Assembly: GCA_001655205.1 (NCBI GenBank)
Contig: LPNZ01007839.1
Location: forward strand, 1-26,734
Source: Lenisia limosa
Taxonomy: Eukaryota > Breviatea
Reading direction: 5' to 3'
DNA length: 26,734 bases
Under the pieces are notes generated by a model, which did not search any database, was not told where the DNA came from, and saw only the letters and a list, made by a program, of their open reading frames with translations. Both the position numbers and the translations under genes were made by a program. Shown in pieces: positions 1 to 10,077 of this stretch; position 1 is the first letter of the stretch, and every line of letters begins with the position of its first letter.

Positions 1-187
1 CAGCACCGCATCCCATCACTCCGTTTTATTATCTTAGGGCTGGGGAGAGGGTAGAGCTTTATTAATTAGGTAGTATGGATTTCTTTTGTCTGTTGTGTGT
101 TTTTATCTCTCCTATGTGGGTGGGTCTATATACAATTCCTTTCAAAAATAGACACTGGATGTAAATATAAGGATTAAATACTTTCAG

Positions 188-1073
188 AGAAACCGTCAAT
201 TCGCCTCCGACTTTGAAACTGATCGAACTGCCAAGGCTGCAATGGGCTTCCTCAAAGATCCGACAGAAAGATCCAACCTGGACATAACGAATTTGTTCAG
301 GTGATGCGCAAATTTATGCGGGGACCGAAGGGTGACGATAAGGTATGTTCATTTTGTAAATGAAGTTTTGATTCAGTATTTATGGACCATGATACTCATT
401 TTTCAGATATCTGCATTTAATACTGCCTTGTGCATATAGTCTACTAACAACAATATTTTTTTTTGGTTTTTTTAACAGCCATTATCTTGCTTGCCTTATT
501 CTTTTTATAGTTCTATTCGACTACCATTTGCCGACATCCTGGAGCACCTGTCGGTAAAGCTCCCACAAGACCGCCAGGTCATCCTGAACCGAAGTGAATC
601 CCATTTCAGCCATTGGCGACTTGGAGGCACCTTGGAGGTCTTGTCGGTTTATTGACATGCCTTGAAGAGTCAATAATCAAAGCCGAGATCGAAGGCACTC
701 AGTAAGCGTAATTGTTGTACTTTATATGATATCCTTTTCTTGTAGACTTCGACCTGAATCTCCACAGAAAACTTGTGACATGGACATTGTGTTAACTGAG
801 GGATTCTTCAAAGTTTGCTTATTGATAAGTTTTTTGACTAGAAATAATGATAAATAGGAGACGAAGTTTATAGTATGAAGGCACCTTTTTATATATTTGA
901 AAATGTCATTATGTAGCTGATCTTTATATCCTGAAATCGTGCCATTCGAGAAGGCGATATCCGTTGATGAGATCAAGGACACTCACACTTTAATTGGATG
1001 GACAGCAAAGAAATCGATACCAAAAGCTGCTGAACACCAAACGATAACAAAAGCTGCTGAATACCAAAGATAA
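188..1073 (+). CDS. Unrecognised multi-exon gene, 5' end outside window
   Basis: I do not recognise the product. Exon-like blocks on the + strand are 188-342 (acceptor TTTCAG, donor GTATGT), 479-553, 610-701, 746-812 and an open frame at 921-1073 ending in TAA. The intron 343-478 has a TACTAAC branch-point-like motif and a T-rich tract before AACAG. The joins 342/479, 553/610 and 701/746 all keep phase (aag|cca, tcg|cca, ca|a). The first exon only reads through if one base is missing near 278-290: the frame giving AAMGFLKDPTE stops soon after, while a frame one base away gives NEFVQVMRKFMRGPKGDDK. The acceptor of the last block is unclear because an in-frame TGA sits at 918-920. An alternative reading retains 554-609 and stops at 655. 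Real coding sequence is likely; the exact structure is not settled. Confidence 0.5.
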
Positions 1074-1307
1074 AAAGGAAAAAATAGTACTGACTTGTAA
1101 TAGGTTGCAATAAAAGATCAAGGGAATAAAGAAACAACAAGAAAAGCAAACAGAAGAATATGGAAGAATTGATTCTAAGCTTCCCTCCTAACATAGACTA
1201 CAACCCCCAAATATATTTATGATAGTAGTATAATATGTCATACTCATAGTCTACCATATGATATGAATCTAATTAACTACATAGTATATGATGTATATAT
1301 TAAATAG

Positions 1308-1399
1308 AGGTTCATTTTCGGTTCCAAAAGACGGATAAGTATCGACACTTATCGAGAATTTTTCGAGAGAGTTTAGTCTTTTTTGGAACCAAAAGAGCT
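1308..1399 (-). repeat. Family A hairpin element, copy 1 (diverged)
   Basis: This is a near-palindromic element in reverse orientation. It has GGTTCATTTTCGGTTCCAAA at one end and TTGGAACCAAAAGAGCTC at the other, with the family core TTATCGAG between them. It lies 3' of the last visible ankyrin exon and is followed by a poly-C run at 1411-1420. Confidence 0.6.
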
Positions 1400-1422
1400 C
1401 TAATATTAACCCCCCCCCCCAC

Positions 1423-3767
1423 ATGTGATGAGGCATTGACGTCCGCCCCATGTTCGATTAAAAGTTTAACACATTCCAAATGGCCAGTGCGCGCGGCTCT
1501 GACCAGAATGGGTGTGCCCTTTTGTGTTAATAGAATGGGGAGTGTTTCCTTATGTAAGAAACAAGACAGTTGTGGAAACTATTAAATGTGGGGGTGGTAG
1601 GGGTTAAAAGGAACAAGCAGATATTTAAATTAGCAATTAGATTCGTCATACGCTGTTATTGACAACTTCCGTGTCAGCTTCGTTGTCTAGTAGGAGACGT
1701 GCTATATGAGGGTGTCCAAATTCACAGGCAAAAACGAGGGCTGTTGATCCCTAAATAATTACATATTTCTAAGGCTCTATGCAATTAATTTGTTGAAGAG
1801 ATTCGATGAAACAATTTGAAATGAATGTGTTTGAAATGGGGTTCCCATTATAATATATATACTACATGTATATACGTATCGAAACAAGACAGTTGTGGAA
1901 ACTATGAAATTTTGGGGGTGGAATGGGTTAAAAGATAGATTAATATGAGAAATGCTATCTCTTCTGATATCCCAAGTTTGATACCCCTCCCCCCCACCTC
2001 TTCGTCCTTGCAATGGACATCAGCCCCGTTCATCATGAGGATTCTACAGGCCTCCAGATGACCTTCTAAGGCAGCTTCATGCAGAGCTGTAAGGCCCTCC
2101 ACTCCACGTGTTCCCTGAAGGGTAAGAAGAGGAGGGGGGGGGGGGAGTAATGAGGTAAGGTTGAAAATATGACAATAAAAGAGATGTTATATCATAATAT
2201 GTAGCAAAATTGCAAAAAGGCATGAAAAAACGTGCATGTATAGCACTACTATCCTAGTATACCATACATATTATATGTATAATATATCATAATAGAGTCG
2301 AGTGCATTTACTATCTCGAGAAGCCTCCCACCTCCCACCCCCCATCACGTTTACAAAGGATGCTAATTATAGTTAAATTCACCAATGATTTGCTTTCCAA
2401 CTCCAACCTTTATCAGTTTCTTCCCGTCATCAACAGTGCTAAAGAAGGGTATGGCTCCCTATAAAGCAGGAATAAGAGGGGATTCTATCAGAAACTGGTA
2501 GGGCTTCACTTTGGTTCGAAAAGAGTCTGAATTTCTCGATAAATCCTCCAAAACTATCGATATTTTACGTCTTTTTCGAACCGAAGTGAAGCCCTTGAAA
2601 ATGTAAACAACAATGTATCCCTAAATAGCGGAAATAAGAGGTTCTATATGACATAAACAAAAATGTAATTAAGAAAATCCATTCAACCACCACCAACAAA
2701 AATGGTACTATTCACATCAGTGCCGGTTTCAAGATGATGAAGAATGCCTTCGACACTCCCAGCCAAAGCAGCTTCATGAAGGCTGCCAAACTGAAGCGTT
2801 AAAATATCGGCAGTTTACTTATCATTATGTTGTTTTATGATTTATAATCAAACCATTGGGTTTCACTTCGGTTCGAAAAAAGACAAAGTTTCTCAATAAA
2901 TCCTCGAAAACTATCAATATTTCACTGGTCTTGTCTTTCTCGAACCGAAGAAATACATAATAGAAATAATCACATGGTTGTGATCCCCTCCCCCCCTCTC
3001 AGTGATGACCGCTGGTAATATTAGCTTTGCAATAGCTTGGGCTTCTCCACAGTCCCAAAAAAGACAGATTTTCTCGACGAATCCTCGATAAATAACGATA
3101 TTTTCACGGTTTTTTCGGACTGAAGGGAAGCCAATAGCTATTCCCCCATATTGTTTAATATTAGCTTTGTCATCAATATTCCCCCATATTGTTTAATATT
3201 TGCTTTGCCATATTACCCCACATTGACAGTGCTGTCCAAGTCGGTGCAACTTGAAGATCGGCTTGAAGTGACATCTGAACCAGGTCAATTAGTGCTGCTC
3301 CGAGTTCAACAACAGTTCGAAAATAAGGAAGAGTCAAAATACAAAAAGACAAAAAAAAGTATGTCAGGTGTTTGGATTTGTCGTCTATTACAAATCATAA
3401 AATCTGTGGGCAAAATTCAGCATAATACAAGAATCCGCCTTGAGAATCACCCCCCCCCCCCNNNNNNNNNNNNNNNNNNNNNNNNNNNNNNNNNNNNNNN
3501 NNNNNNNNNNNNNNNNNNNNNNNNNNNNNNNNNNNNNNNNNNNNNNNNNNNNNNNNNNNNNNNNNNNNNNNNNNNNNNNNNNNNNNAATAGTTTACCGGG
3601 TTTTTTCGAACCGAAGTAAAGCCCTTACACAAGCCCAGATTATCCGTCGCACCTTCCTTGTCAATTCGGATCTCTTTCCTCGCGGAACCGGCAAAGCTTT
3701 CATTGAGCCTCCAATCAGTGGTTTCTCCGGCCTCATTACTAAGAGGTCTTTTCAGTGGCGATTGTAC
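1423..3767 (-). CDS. Ankyrin-repeat protein gene, 5' and 3' ends unresolved
   Basis: The gene is read on the - strand. In coding order the supported exons are 3767-3629 (hydrophilic, no recognised domain), 2790-2698, 2458-2408, 2114-1998, 1750-1652 and 1518-1423. From 2790 on, every exon is a whole number of codons in phase 0. Ankyrin signatures are plain: TALHEAALEGHLEACRILM then NGADVHC (1998-2114), FACEFGHPHIARLLLDNEAD (1652-1750), and AARTGHLECVKLLIEHGADV (1423-1518). The exon at 2698-2790 is a weaker repeat (LHEAALAGSVEGILHHLETG). Ankyrin repeats bind other proteins; nothing here shows the partner. A further exon near 3230-3300 is possible, and a candidate start ATG lies at 4102-4100. 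The gap at 3462-3586 falls in an intron. The 3' end below 1423 was not found. Acceptors are good (CCCTTCAG, TTTAG). The last donor is GTGGGG, running into the poly-G complement of 1411-1420. Confidence 0.8.
1559..1611. repeat. Direct repeat in ankyrin intron, copy 1
   Basis: About 53 bp beginning AAACAAGACAGTTGTGGAAA recur at 1882-1934 with few changes. Each copy lies in a separate intron of the ankyrin gene, which suggests duplication of an exon-intron unit. Confidence 0.75.
1771..1853 (+). repeat. Family E element, truncated copy
   Basis: It begins AGGCTCTATGCAATTAATT, matching the terminus of the family E copies at 13879, 16418 and 18706, and keeps an internal TTTGAAATGGGGTTCCCAT block. 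No opposite end is visible. It lies in an ankyrin-gene intron. Confidence 0.5.
1882..1934. repeat. Direct repeat in ankyrin intron, copy 2
   Basis: This is the second copy of the 53 bp block at 1559-1611, in the same orientation, in the next intron upstream in gene order. Confidence 0.75.
2501..2594 (+). repeat. Family A hairpin element, copy 2
   Basis: This well-preserved copy runs from GGGCTTCACTTTGGTTCGAA to TTCGAACCGAAGTGAAGCCC. The inner part is CTCGATAAATCCTC then AACTATCGATATTTTAC. It lies in an ankyrin-gene intron (2459-2697). The two arms pair over about 20 bases at the ends and again at the AGACTG/AGTC segment. Confidence 0.85.
2858..2950 (+). repeat. Family A hairpin element, copy 3
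   Basis: The left arm is GGGTTTCACTTCGGTTCGAA and the right arm TCTCGAACCGAAG, with the core CTCAATAAATCCTCGAAAAC between them. The right tip is eroded. It lies within the ankyrin locus. Confidence 0.75.
3039..3132 (+). repeat. Family A hairpin element, copy 4 (subfamily)
   Basis: This diverged copy runs from TTGGGCTTCTCCACAGTCCC to TTTTTCGGACTGAAGGGAAG. The core CTCGACGAATCCTCGATAAA is recognisable. A half copy of the same subtype is at 8652-8688. Confidence 0.6.
3587..3624 (+). repeat. Family A hairpin element, copy 5, cut by gap
   Basis: Only the right half remains (AATAGTTTACCGGG to CCGAAGTAAAGCCC). The left half is lost in the gap that begins after a poly-C run at 3462. It sits directly against the donor of the ankyrin-gene exon 3629-3767. 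Confidence 0.7.
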
Positions 3768-4332
3768 CTGAGGGTCTACGGGAGTTATTTGTGGCTAACA
3801 AAGGAATATCAGACATTAACAAAATAACAATAAAATACATCATACAATCAACACACCCTCTTAATTGATTTCGCTCTACATGAAAATTTTAGAAATGGGT
3901 GAAGCCAAAGGCAACATTAAGCTAAGTTTATCCAACTCAAACGTTAACCGTTTGGAGGGTTCGCTAAAACAAGTATGATCTGACAAGTTCTATTGTCCAG
4001 GGGGTAAATACAAGTCAACACGAAAAAACCCCTAATTTCTTATGCTACCCACTGTGTTTTCTCACCATTGCCATCCTGATGACTTGGGTCCGCTGGTGGC
4101 ATCTCTTGTATCCCTTACACCTCCAAAAAAGGAACCATCACTGCCTAACACGTTGTCAACTCAGCTCTTCCCAAAACATGTGTATCAAAGCATCCAAAAG
4201 CATAGGATGAGAAAGAGAAGCAGGAGAGGTAGTTGCAGCAAGAAGGAATAAAGAAGACCCGGGTCCTACTATTACAAAAAGGGTGCTATTTATAGTGTTT
4301 TTTATACTGTTTGAAAAGCCTCTTTCCTTATC
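3768..4332. other. Spacer between divergent ankyrin and PQ-loop genes
   Basis: This stretch holds no gene I can model. A - strand reading has ATG at 4102-4100, then MPPADPSHQDGNGEKTQ and possible donors, which could be the first exon of the ankyrin gene. A + strand frame at 4042-4254 is also open but has no clear splice context. The region must contain the promoters of both flanking genes. Confidence 0.4.
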
Positions 4333-7300
4333 ATGGCTATTGGGGATAACTTTTATCATGATGATGATGGCTGCATCGATTGGATTAGCAAGTATTTTAG
4401 CGAATGTGTCATGACAGACCGAGAAGTGATCTCCTTTGGCGTTGGTCTACTCTCTGTTGGATCATGGATTGTTTCTCAGATGCCGTAAGGGGGATAGAAT
4501 GCTGAAAAGAGCTCAGTTTTTAACGATGGTTCTGTTGCCTGTCGTTTTTACTTACCACCTTAGGCAAATATGGGAAAACTACCGTAAGAAAAATGGTTCT
4601 TCGCTTTCAATGGGCTTCATTATCCAGTGGTGAGCAAAGATTCCTCTAAACATGCCTATCTCACCATTGAGAGTCCCCTTTAATCCGCCAATTATTTCAA
4701 AATTGTACATGTAATGATATTCAATGGCCAATGTCTCTTCTTCATTTCCCTAACTCACTTCCACTAAATGTTGAGAACATTCTATGGGACATTATTGTGC
4801 GTTATCTCTTGGCAAAGAATAACACCAGAATATTTGATAGTATTTTTGGAAAGATATTTATATTCACTTTTGGTTGAAATTATTTTTGGATTGGTACTTT
4901 TATTCCCTTTTTATTGTGAAAGTCTCATTTTCCTTGAGTTTGGAACTTGGTGTTTGTCAACATAGGGTGAGTAACAAAAAGTTAAACGAGAATAGTGCAT
5001 TGAGAGATTGCTTGGGGTAATGGGTTTTTTTTTTTTTTGATGGTATTGTGAGTGATGGTTTNNNNNNNNNNNNNNNNNNNNNNNNNNNNNNNNNNNCCTC
5101 CTCAAATATTGCTCTTGTGTAGTCTGTCTTTAGCTAGTAAAACCAGTAAACGTTTGAATCTGTCTCCCCTCAGTATAAATGTACTTTGAGGTGCAATAAT
5201 TATTCAGGTTTGTTGGAGATTCGTTCAATCTTGCAGGAGCCTACCTTTGTCAACAGCTTGCTACACAGGTTGGTTCCGTGGCGATGAAATACTTCAGAGA
5301 AATCCGTGGATACTGTTAACAGAGTGAAGCCTGGAACCTGTCGTTATAATAAGGGTTATATGGTCGAATGGAGATCACCTGAAAGACATCCTACCATGGC
5401 ATCCTTTATTAATATCGACTACATGCATCCCCTCAATTCAATTGTCATTACGTACACATTTTATGTCAGCATCACGCCTCTTTCTGTTAACTGCACCAGA
5501 TCTACCTTGCATGGTTCTTTGTCCTTTCCATCATTGTACTGATCGGTCAAAACTACTACTACTTGGCGAGGCAGCGCCGTATCGATGCGAGGGCGTCTAA
5601 GGTCACAGAGAAGACCCCTATCATGGCGTGAGAGGATGGGTGTCACCTGTTGATTATGCGTATCATGCAATTTATCCTGCTGTTTCGCGTATATATAGCA
5701 TTCATAAGCTTTTTATCGCGTATAACAAAGCGACTGGCCGGTGCTATGTTTAATTTGCTGTTTTTTTTTGTTTTTTTTTTCAACCCGTGGTTTTCTCAAA
5801 TACTTTGCCAACAGAGTTGATGATGGAGGTTTGTTTTGTTAATTTTTAATGCCCCCCCCCCCCNNNNNNNNNNNNNNNNNNNNNNNNNNNNNNNNNNNNN
5901 NNNNNNNNNNNNNNNNNNNNNNNNNNNNNNNNNNNNNNNNNNNNNNNNNNNNNNNNNNNNNNNNNNNNNNNNNNNNNNNNNNNNNNNNNNNNNNNNNNNN
6001 NNNNNNNNNNNNNNNNNNNNNNNNNNNNNNNNNNNNNNNNNNNNNCTAATCACGAACCGAATAATCTACAACTCCAAGTAAAATTGGAAAATTTATGGGG
6101 GGTGTATAATATCGATAATTTTCGAAGATTTATCGAGAAATTCATTCTTTTTTAATCGAAGTTAAGCCCTAGGGGTAATGTTCTCTCTTGGTGGAGAGAG
6201 GGTCTTGGGGCTCGGGGGTATCAGCGTCTGTAGTTTAAAAATAAACAGTGGTCTTGGGGCTCGGGGTAGGGAATGTATACATCGGTATTTGATATTATGT
6301 ACACTAATATTTATATTGAAGCTATTCTCTGACCCTCCCCTAGGAAAAAGAGGAAATGGATCGCAGTTCTTGGCAATTTGAGCTTGGACAATTCCTTGGT
6401 TACATTTCCGCACTTATTTATATCAGCTCAAGGTTCCCCCAGATCAAATTAAATGTAGGAAAAGCCCAGTAATGGCAAATGGTTGGGTGACTTAATAGTA
6501 TCACACCCGCAATGACTCTTATGGCGGTGTGAACGATTTTTTGTCTCAGGCTTGTAAAACCTCTTTTGAAATTTCTCGTTCACACACGATCACAGCATAC
6601 CGTTTCAATATTATCAAACAGTGGTTATCTTCATGATCCAGCGCCATACAGTGAGTGGGATAAGTCCTGACCGCTTTGCTATGATTTCCCAAGGAAAAGC
6701 GGTCAAGGCTTATCCCGGTCAGGATAATCTGTCAAAGATTTATCCCAGTCACTGTATGAAAATCCATCTGTCTTTGGTTGTTTATTTGTCATCATCTTCG
6801 CACATGTTAACAGTATACCATTTCAATATTATATCAAAACAGTGGTTATCTTCATGCTCTAACGCTGTATGAAAATCCATCTTGATCGATTTTTTGTCAT
6901 CTTCTGACTCTTTAGATCAAAAGGCAGTCTGTCCAGGGCCTTGCTGTTGGAATGTTCATTTTAGGCGTTTTAGGTGGGATACTCTCACATCTGATAATAT
7001 CAAAACTTCTATAGGCCTGGTAATAATAGGAATGAGATAAAACACTCTATATTCTTATAAACTTTGATGGTGTGAATGGCCTCCGCTCATTGTCACAATT
7101 TTGATGTTCAATAGCTGAATATTCCACGTATCACCTTCACTACCTTTGCAGATGGCTTCGGCCAGATTATTCTTCCTTTTATCATGATATTCATTAACTT
7201 TTCTATGCAATATGGTAACTTTTCTGCAACTTACTTTATTCTCTTAGGTAACTTCTTCTATGCAGCTTCCATCTTCATTTGGTCTCTCGAAACAGACTAC

Positions 7301-7569
7301 CTCATCCGTTCGGCCTCTTGGATTCTTGGATCCGTAGCGACCATGCTTCTTGACCTCTTCATCTTGATCCAAGTACGGGGGAAACGAAGGAATTTCTATG
7401 AAGAGTGTTAGCACCTATTTTGCTATTGTTGAATCAGCCTATTAAACTTTCACGTTTTCTGTTCCTAATTCTGCAGTTTGTGTACTACACTCGCAAGAAC
7501 AAGAAGAGGGGCTATGATCCCGCCACTGTCGTCATCAACAGCGATGATGATAAGGAGGACAAGGTGTAA
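4333..7569 (+). CDS. PQ-loop repeat seven-helix transporter (PQLC2/Ypq-like)
   Basis: Members of this family export cationic amino acids or related solutes from lysosomes or vacuoles; the substrate here is inferred only from the family. Exons: 4333-4484, 4564-4629, 5208-5268, 5500 to about 5601, 6344-6454, 6916-6973, 7248-7372, 7477-7569. PQ motif 1 is at residues 51-52 (GSWIVSQMPQIWENYRKKNG), followed by SFIIQW-like and FVGDSFNLAGAYLCQQLATQ. PQ motif 2 is LGYISALIYISSRFPQIKLN (about residues 159-160), then SVQGLAVGMFILGVLGNFFY. The tail is short and acidic (NSDDDKEDKV). The model is about 255 aa, normal for the family. All joins keep phase except exon 4 to 5. That join works only with a weak donor at 5602 (GTCACA) or with an extra loop exon, perhaps in the gap 5864-6045; the better donor GTGAGA at 5628 leaves phase 2. 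Introns carry a family A element (6108-6169) and a family B element (6647-6756). Confidence 0.92.
6108..6169 (-). repeat. Family A hairpin element, copy 6, partial
   Basis: This reverse-orientation part copy starts at ATCGATAATTTTCGAAGATT and ends ATCGAAGTTAAGCCC. Its other arm is replaced by a family D fragment next to the gap 5864-6045. It lies in a PQ-loop gene intron. Confidence 0.65.
6598..6881 (+). repeat. Imperfect direct duplication in PQ-loop intron
   Basis: TTTCAATATTAT(AT)CAAA then ACAGTGGTTATCTTCATG occurs at about 6603-6634 and again at 6821-6856. ATGAAAATCCATCT occurs at 6756 and 6868. A family B element (6647-6756) sits between the copies, so a segment of about 215 bp appears to have been duplicated around or after its insertion. 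Confidence 0.55.
6647..6756. mobile_element. Family B Tc1/mariner-like MITE, 110 bp
   Basis: The element is bounded by TA on both sides: TACAGTGAGTGGGATAAGTC at the left and TTTATCCCAGTCACTGTA at the right. An inner inverted pair, GTCCTGACCGCTTT and AAAGCGGTCAAGGC, gives a second stem. The CAGT termini at TA dinucleotides are typical of the Tc1/mariner superfamily. It has no coding capacity. Confidence 0.75.
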
Positions 7570-7892
7570 TGGTTATGTGTTGTATGTATATGGAGGGTAT
7601 TAGAGTATAGAAGTCTAATGCATGGGTCTTTGATTTCAGTTCAGCCATGGAGTGCTAATTACTGATATCTTTCATAACAAGCGAAGAAATATCATAAGAT
7701 ACATTATCAAACAGAATACAATCTCCAATTTCGCTGCTACCTTGAATCAGGGAGTGTAACGTATGAGTGGCATATCATTTCAATTTTTTGCTTTAAAAAA
7801 ACACATCTTTTCCTCTCTGAAAACCCCAAGTTTTTTTTTCCTGCGAGGTGGAAAAGTTAATTCCTAAATGATTTATCAAATCAACCTGTGAG
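7570..7892. other. Spacer between convergent genes
   Basis: This 323 bp separates the stop codons of the PQ-loop gene (+) and the kinase gene (-). It should hold both 3' UTRs. I see no further gene, RNA or repeat. Confidence 0.6.
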
Positions 7893-10077
7893 TTAGAGTT
7901 CGACACCAGCATGCTCCTTAATAGCGACGGTGGCTGCAGAAAGGAAGTCGTCAAGTGTAGTGTTGTTGAGGACTGTGGCCTTGGCCATGTTCATGGTCTG
8001 AAGGGTGACACACTATTAAACTTGATACATTCTCTGCTTTGCTTTATTTTTCCACCAATAATATTGATATTTATCGAAAGATTTATGGATAAATTCAGCC
8101 ATTTATTATTGGAGCCTCCACTATCATGAAGTCGTTTTATGTATCCTTTTCAATTTCAAAGCAGTTGTATGACTCCCCCTTACGGGTCTCAGACGCTGTC
8201 CATGCTCTTGCTCGTTGTTCATTTCCCTCTCTTCGTCGCGGACAAAGTCTACAGAGTTAGACTGAAACAGGGACAAAGTCTACAGAGACTGAAGCAGGGA
8301 CAAAGTCTACAGAGTAATACTGAAACAGGGAATAAAAAAGCCCAAACTACGGGCTTCCGCATCAACCGTCCATAAGCCCCTTCCACCCTCAAAAGATGCC
8401 GAATCTCCAACACGACCACGAGACTTCAGACGCTCGTAACGCAGCTAATGATGGTGTCAAAAGCAGTTGTATGAAGTCATATTGTATCTCCAACGTATTT
8501 ATCGTCCTAACAACAAAAACAACTTCGTTCTGTCTTGAGTTTCACTTCATTTCGAAAAAAAGACTGAACTTATCGGTAAATCCTTGAAAACTATCGATAT
8601 TTTACCAGTCTTTTACGAACCGAAGTGAAGCCCAAGCTCTGTCACAATCAATAATATTTCACTGTATTTTTGGGTCAAAGGAAAGCCCCAGATGGCGCAA
8701 ATGTTATGATTAAGCTGAGAACAAAAAAAATATGCAATAGGTATGAGAAATGTAAAAAAAAGAGGGGGGGGGGGGCTGCTCAAGTGAAAATTAGTCCTTA
8801 TACCACCATCACAAAAACATGTCAAAACAATCGAAAAAAATATCCCTTTTTTGATGCATTATTCTTCCGTAAATTGAAAGAGAAGAATAAAAAAGCTTGA
8901 CAAAGGTTTACCTTGTTGTCAGCATCAAAAGCAAAAAGACTGAAGCCTTCAAGGGTGGATAAAGCTTCAACTTCAGCAGGTTGTCTGGAGAGGGTGAAAA
9001 CCTGGCTTGATCGAAGGACAAAAGAACATTAAAAGAGCGTAACTTGCGTGATTTAGATTTAGTTTATTAAAAGTAATTATTGTGATACGTGACAAATCCT
9101 CTAACCGGAACCTGCTTTAAGAAATACAGAAAAAAAGAAGAAGACATTTATCGATATATAAACAATATAGAGAGAGTGGGTGGAAGTCCCCTAATTTCGT
9201 GGTTTATTGTAAGGATCGAAATGGCTCATAGGTACCAGATTTATCTCTGTAGTTTTATCTGAGAATTGGACTATTTCATCATACACTGACCGCGATAAGT
9301 CCTGATACGGATACTGAGCTTTATCTTTAGTCAATCGTGTCAGCCCCGGACAATAACGCCTCTCGGAATAAATAGTGCCAACCTGATGGAGTCAACAACA
9401 AAGTTCTGTGTAGGGTTCTCAAGAATGTGTTCCTTCATCTTGACGCCAAGAACACCAGCGCCTCCCTCTAATCATCATGAAAACGTGGCTCGGAGAACAA
9501 TGACCCATGCTGTTCACCAGTCATTTTGGGAATAGCTAAGGGAGAGACCAAAAATGTAGAAGAAAAACGCCACCAAATGGAAACCAACCTTCACGAAGCT
9601 TGTTGCCAGTGGCAAAGAGGGTGTCCCTGTCACAGTGAGAAGAAAGTGAAGCGTTGTTCAAATAGAATTGTCTCCAGACTAGCATCAATCCCCCCCCTCC
9701 CCTTATGTGTATAATCAATGGTAAAATGACACCTTTCACCCCACCTTGACTCAGTAAGTCCAAGACGAGCGATCTCCTTACTGAATTGTCAGATATAGTT
9801 GTGCGATGATGGGAAAGAGACTGGTTTCCGAGTTAAAAAATCCTATAGTTAAACTGTACATTTTTCTTGAAAAGAAAAGAAAAGAAGAGGCGAAGGGGAC
9901 TCAAAAAATGTACTATGAGGAATGCAAAATCTTTTTCCTTTGGAATTTGCCACAAATAGCATACCGAATCATGTTAGAAAGGGACATGAAGACGAAACCC
10001 TTCTTTTCGAGGTGAGCACCGACAACTGACTTGCCGGAGGCGTTAGTGCCGCAAAGGCCAATAATCTTCTGAACCAT
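7893..10077 (-). CDS. P-loop nucleotide-kinase-like protein (dephospho-CoA kinase/UPF0200-like)
   Basis: Eight exons in coding order: 10077-9965, 9780-9745, 9626-9589, 9467-9383, 8984-8912, 8444-8387, 8248-8184, 7997-7893. Together they give 573 bases, 190 residues plus stop, with every junction in phase. Walker A is GTNASGKS at residues 10-17 (KIIGLCGTNASGKSVVGAHL). Later family-like blocks are FVFMSLSNMIRKEIARLGL, TGNKLREEGGAGVLGVKM, NFVVDSIRQPAEVEAL, FSLFAFDADNKLRYERLKSR, DFVRDEEREMNNEQEHGQRL and ATVLNNTTLDDFLSAATVAI. Their order matches AAA_18-type P-loop kinases related to UPF0200 and dephospho-CoA kinase: phosphate loop, GNxLRE motif, DSIRxPxEVE strand, lid arginines, C-terminal xNNxTLxDF. 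Phosphoryl transfer from ATP is therefore likely, but the acceptor is unknown. No signal peptide, so probably cytosolic. Introns hold family A (8536-8633) and a triplicated splice site (8241-8329). Confidence 0.9.
8241..8329 (-). repeat. Triplicated 3' splice site and exon start in kinase gene
   Basis: Three tandem copies occur at 8241-8271, 8272-8298 and 8299-8329 (31, 27 and 31 bp). Each begins GACAAAGTCTACAGAG on the + strand. Read on the coding strand, each holds CTCTGTAG|ACTTTGTCC, which is the acceptor and first bases of exon 7. Only the most downstream acceptor (exon start at 8248) leads directly into the conserved FVRDEEREM frame. Confidence 0.85.
8536..8633 (+). repeat. Family A hairpin element, copy 7
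   Basis: It runs from GAGTTTCACTTCATTTCGAA to TTACGAACCGAAGTGAAGCC, with the core TATCGGTAAATCCTTG and CTATCGATATTTTACCAGTC. It lies in the intron between kinase exons 5 and 6. Confidence 0.8.
8652..8688 (+). repeat. Family A half copy
   Basis: ATATTTCACTGTATTTTTGG followed by GTCAAAGGAAAGCCC resembles the right half of the diverged copy at 3039-3132. It follows copy 7 by about 20 bases in the same intron. Confidence 0.45.

Noticed and set aside
1269-1451. Open frame running from the last ankyrin exon through poly-G and a family A element
   Set aside because: A GTGGGG donor at 1422 ends the exon, and the rest is repeat sequence.
4042-4251. A + strand frame of 69 residues
   Set aside because: No start context, splice signals or recognisable protein; the - strand reading of the same bases is equally plausible.
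5796-6081. Frames made mostly of X across assembly gaps (here and at other gaps)
   Set aside because: Unknown bases cannot support a protein.
6162-6413. Overlapping frames on both strands before PQ-loop exon 5
   Set aside because: Intron sequence. The real exon starts at 6344 in a different frame, set by the PQ motif.
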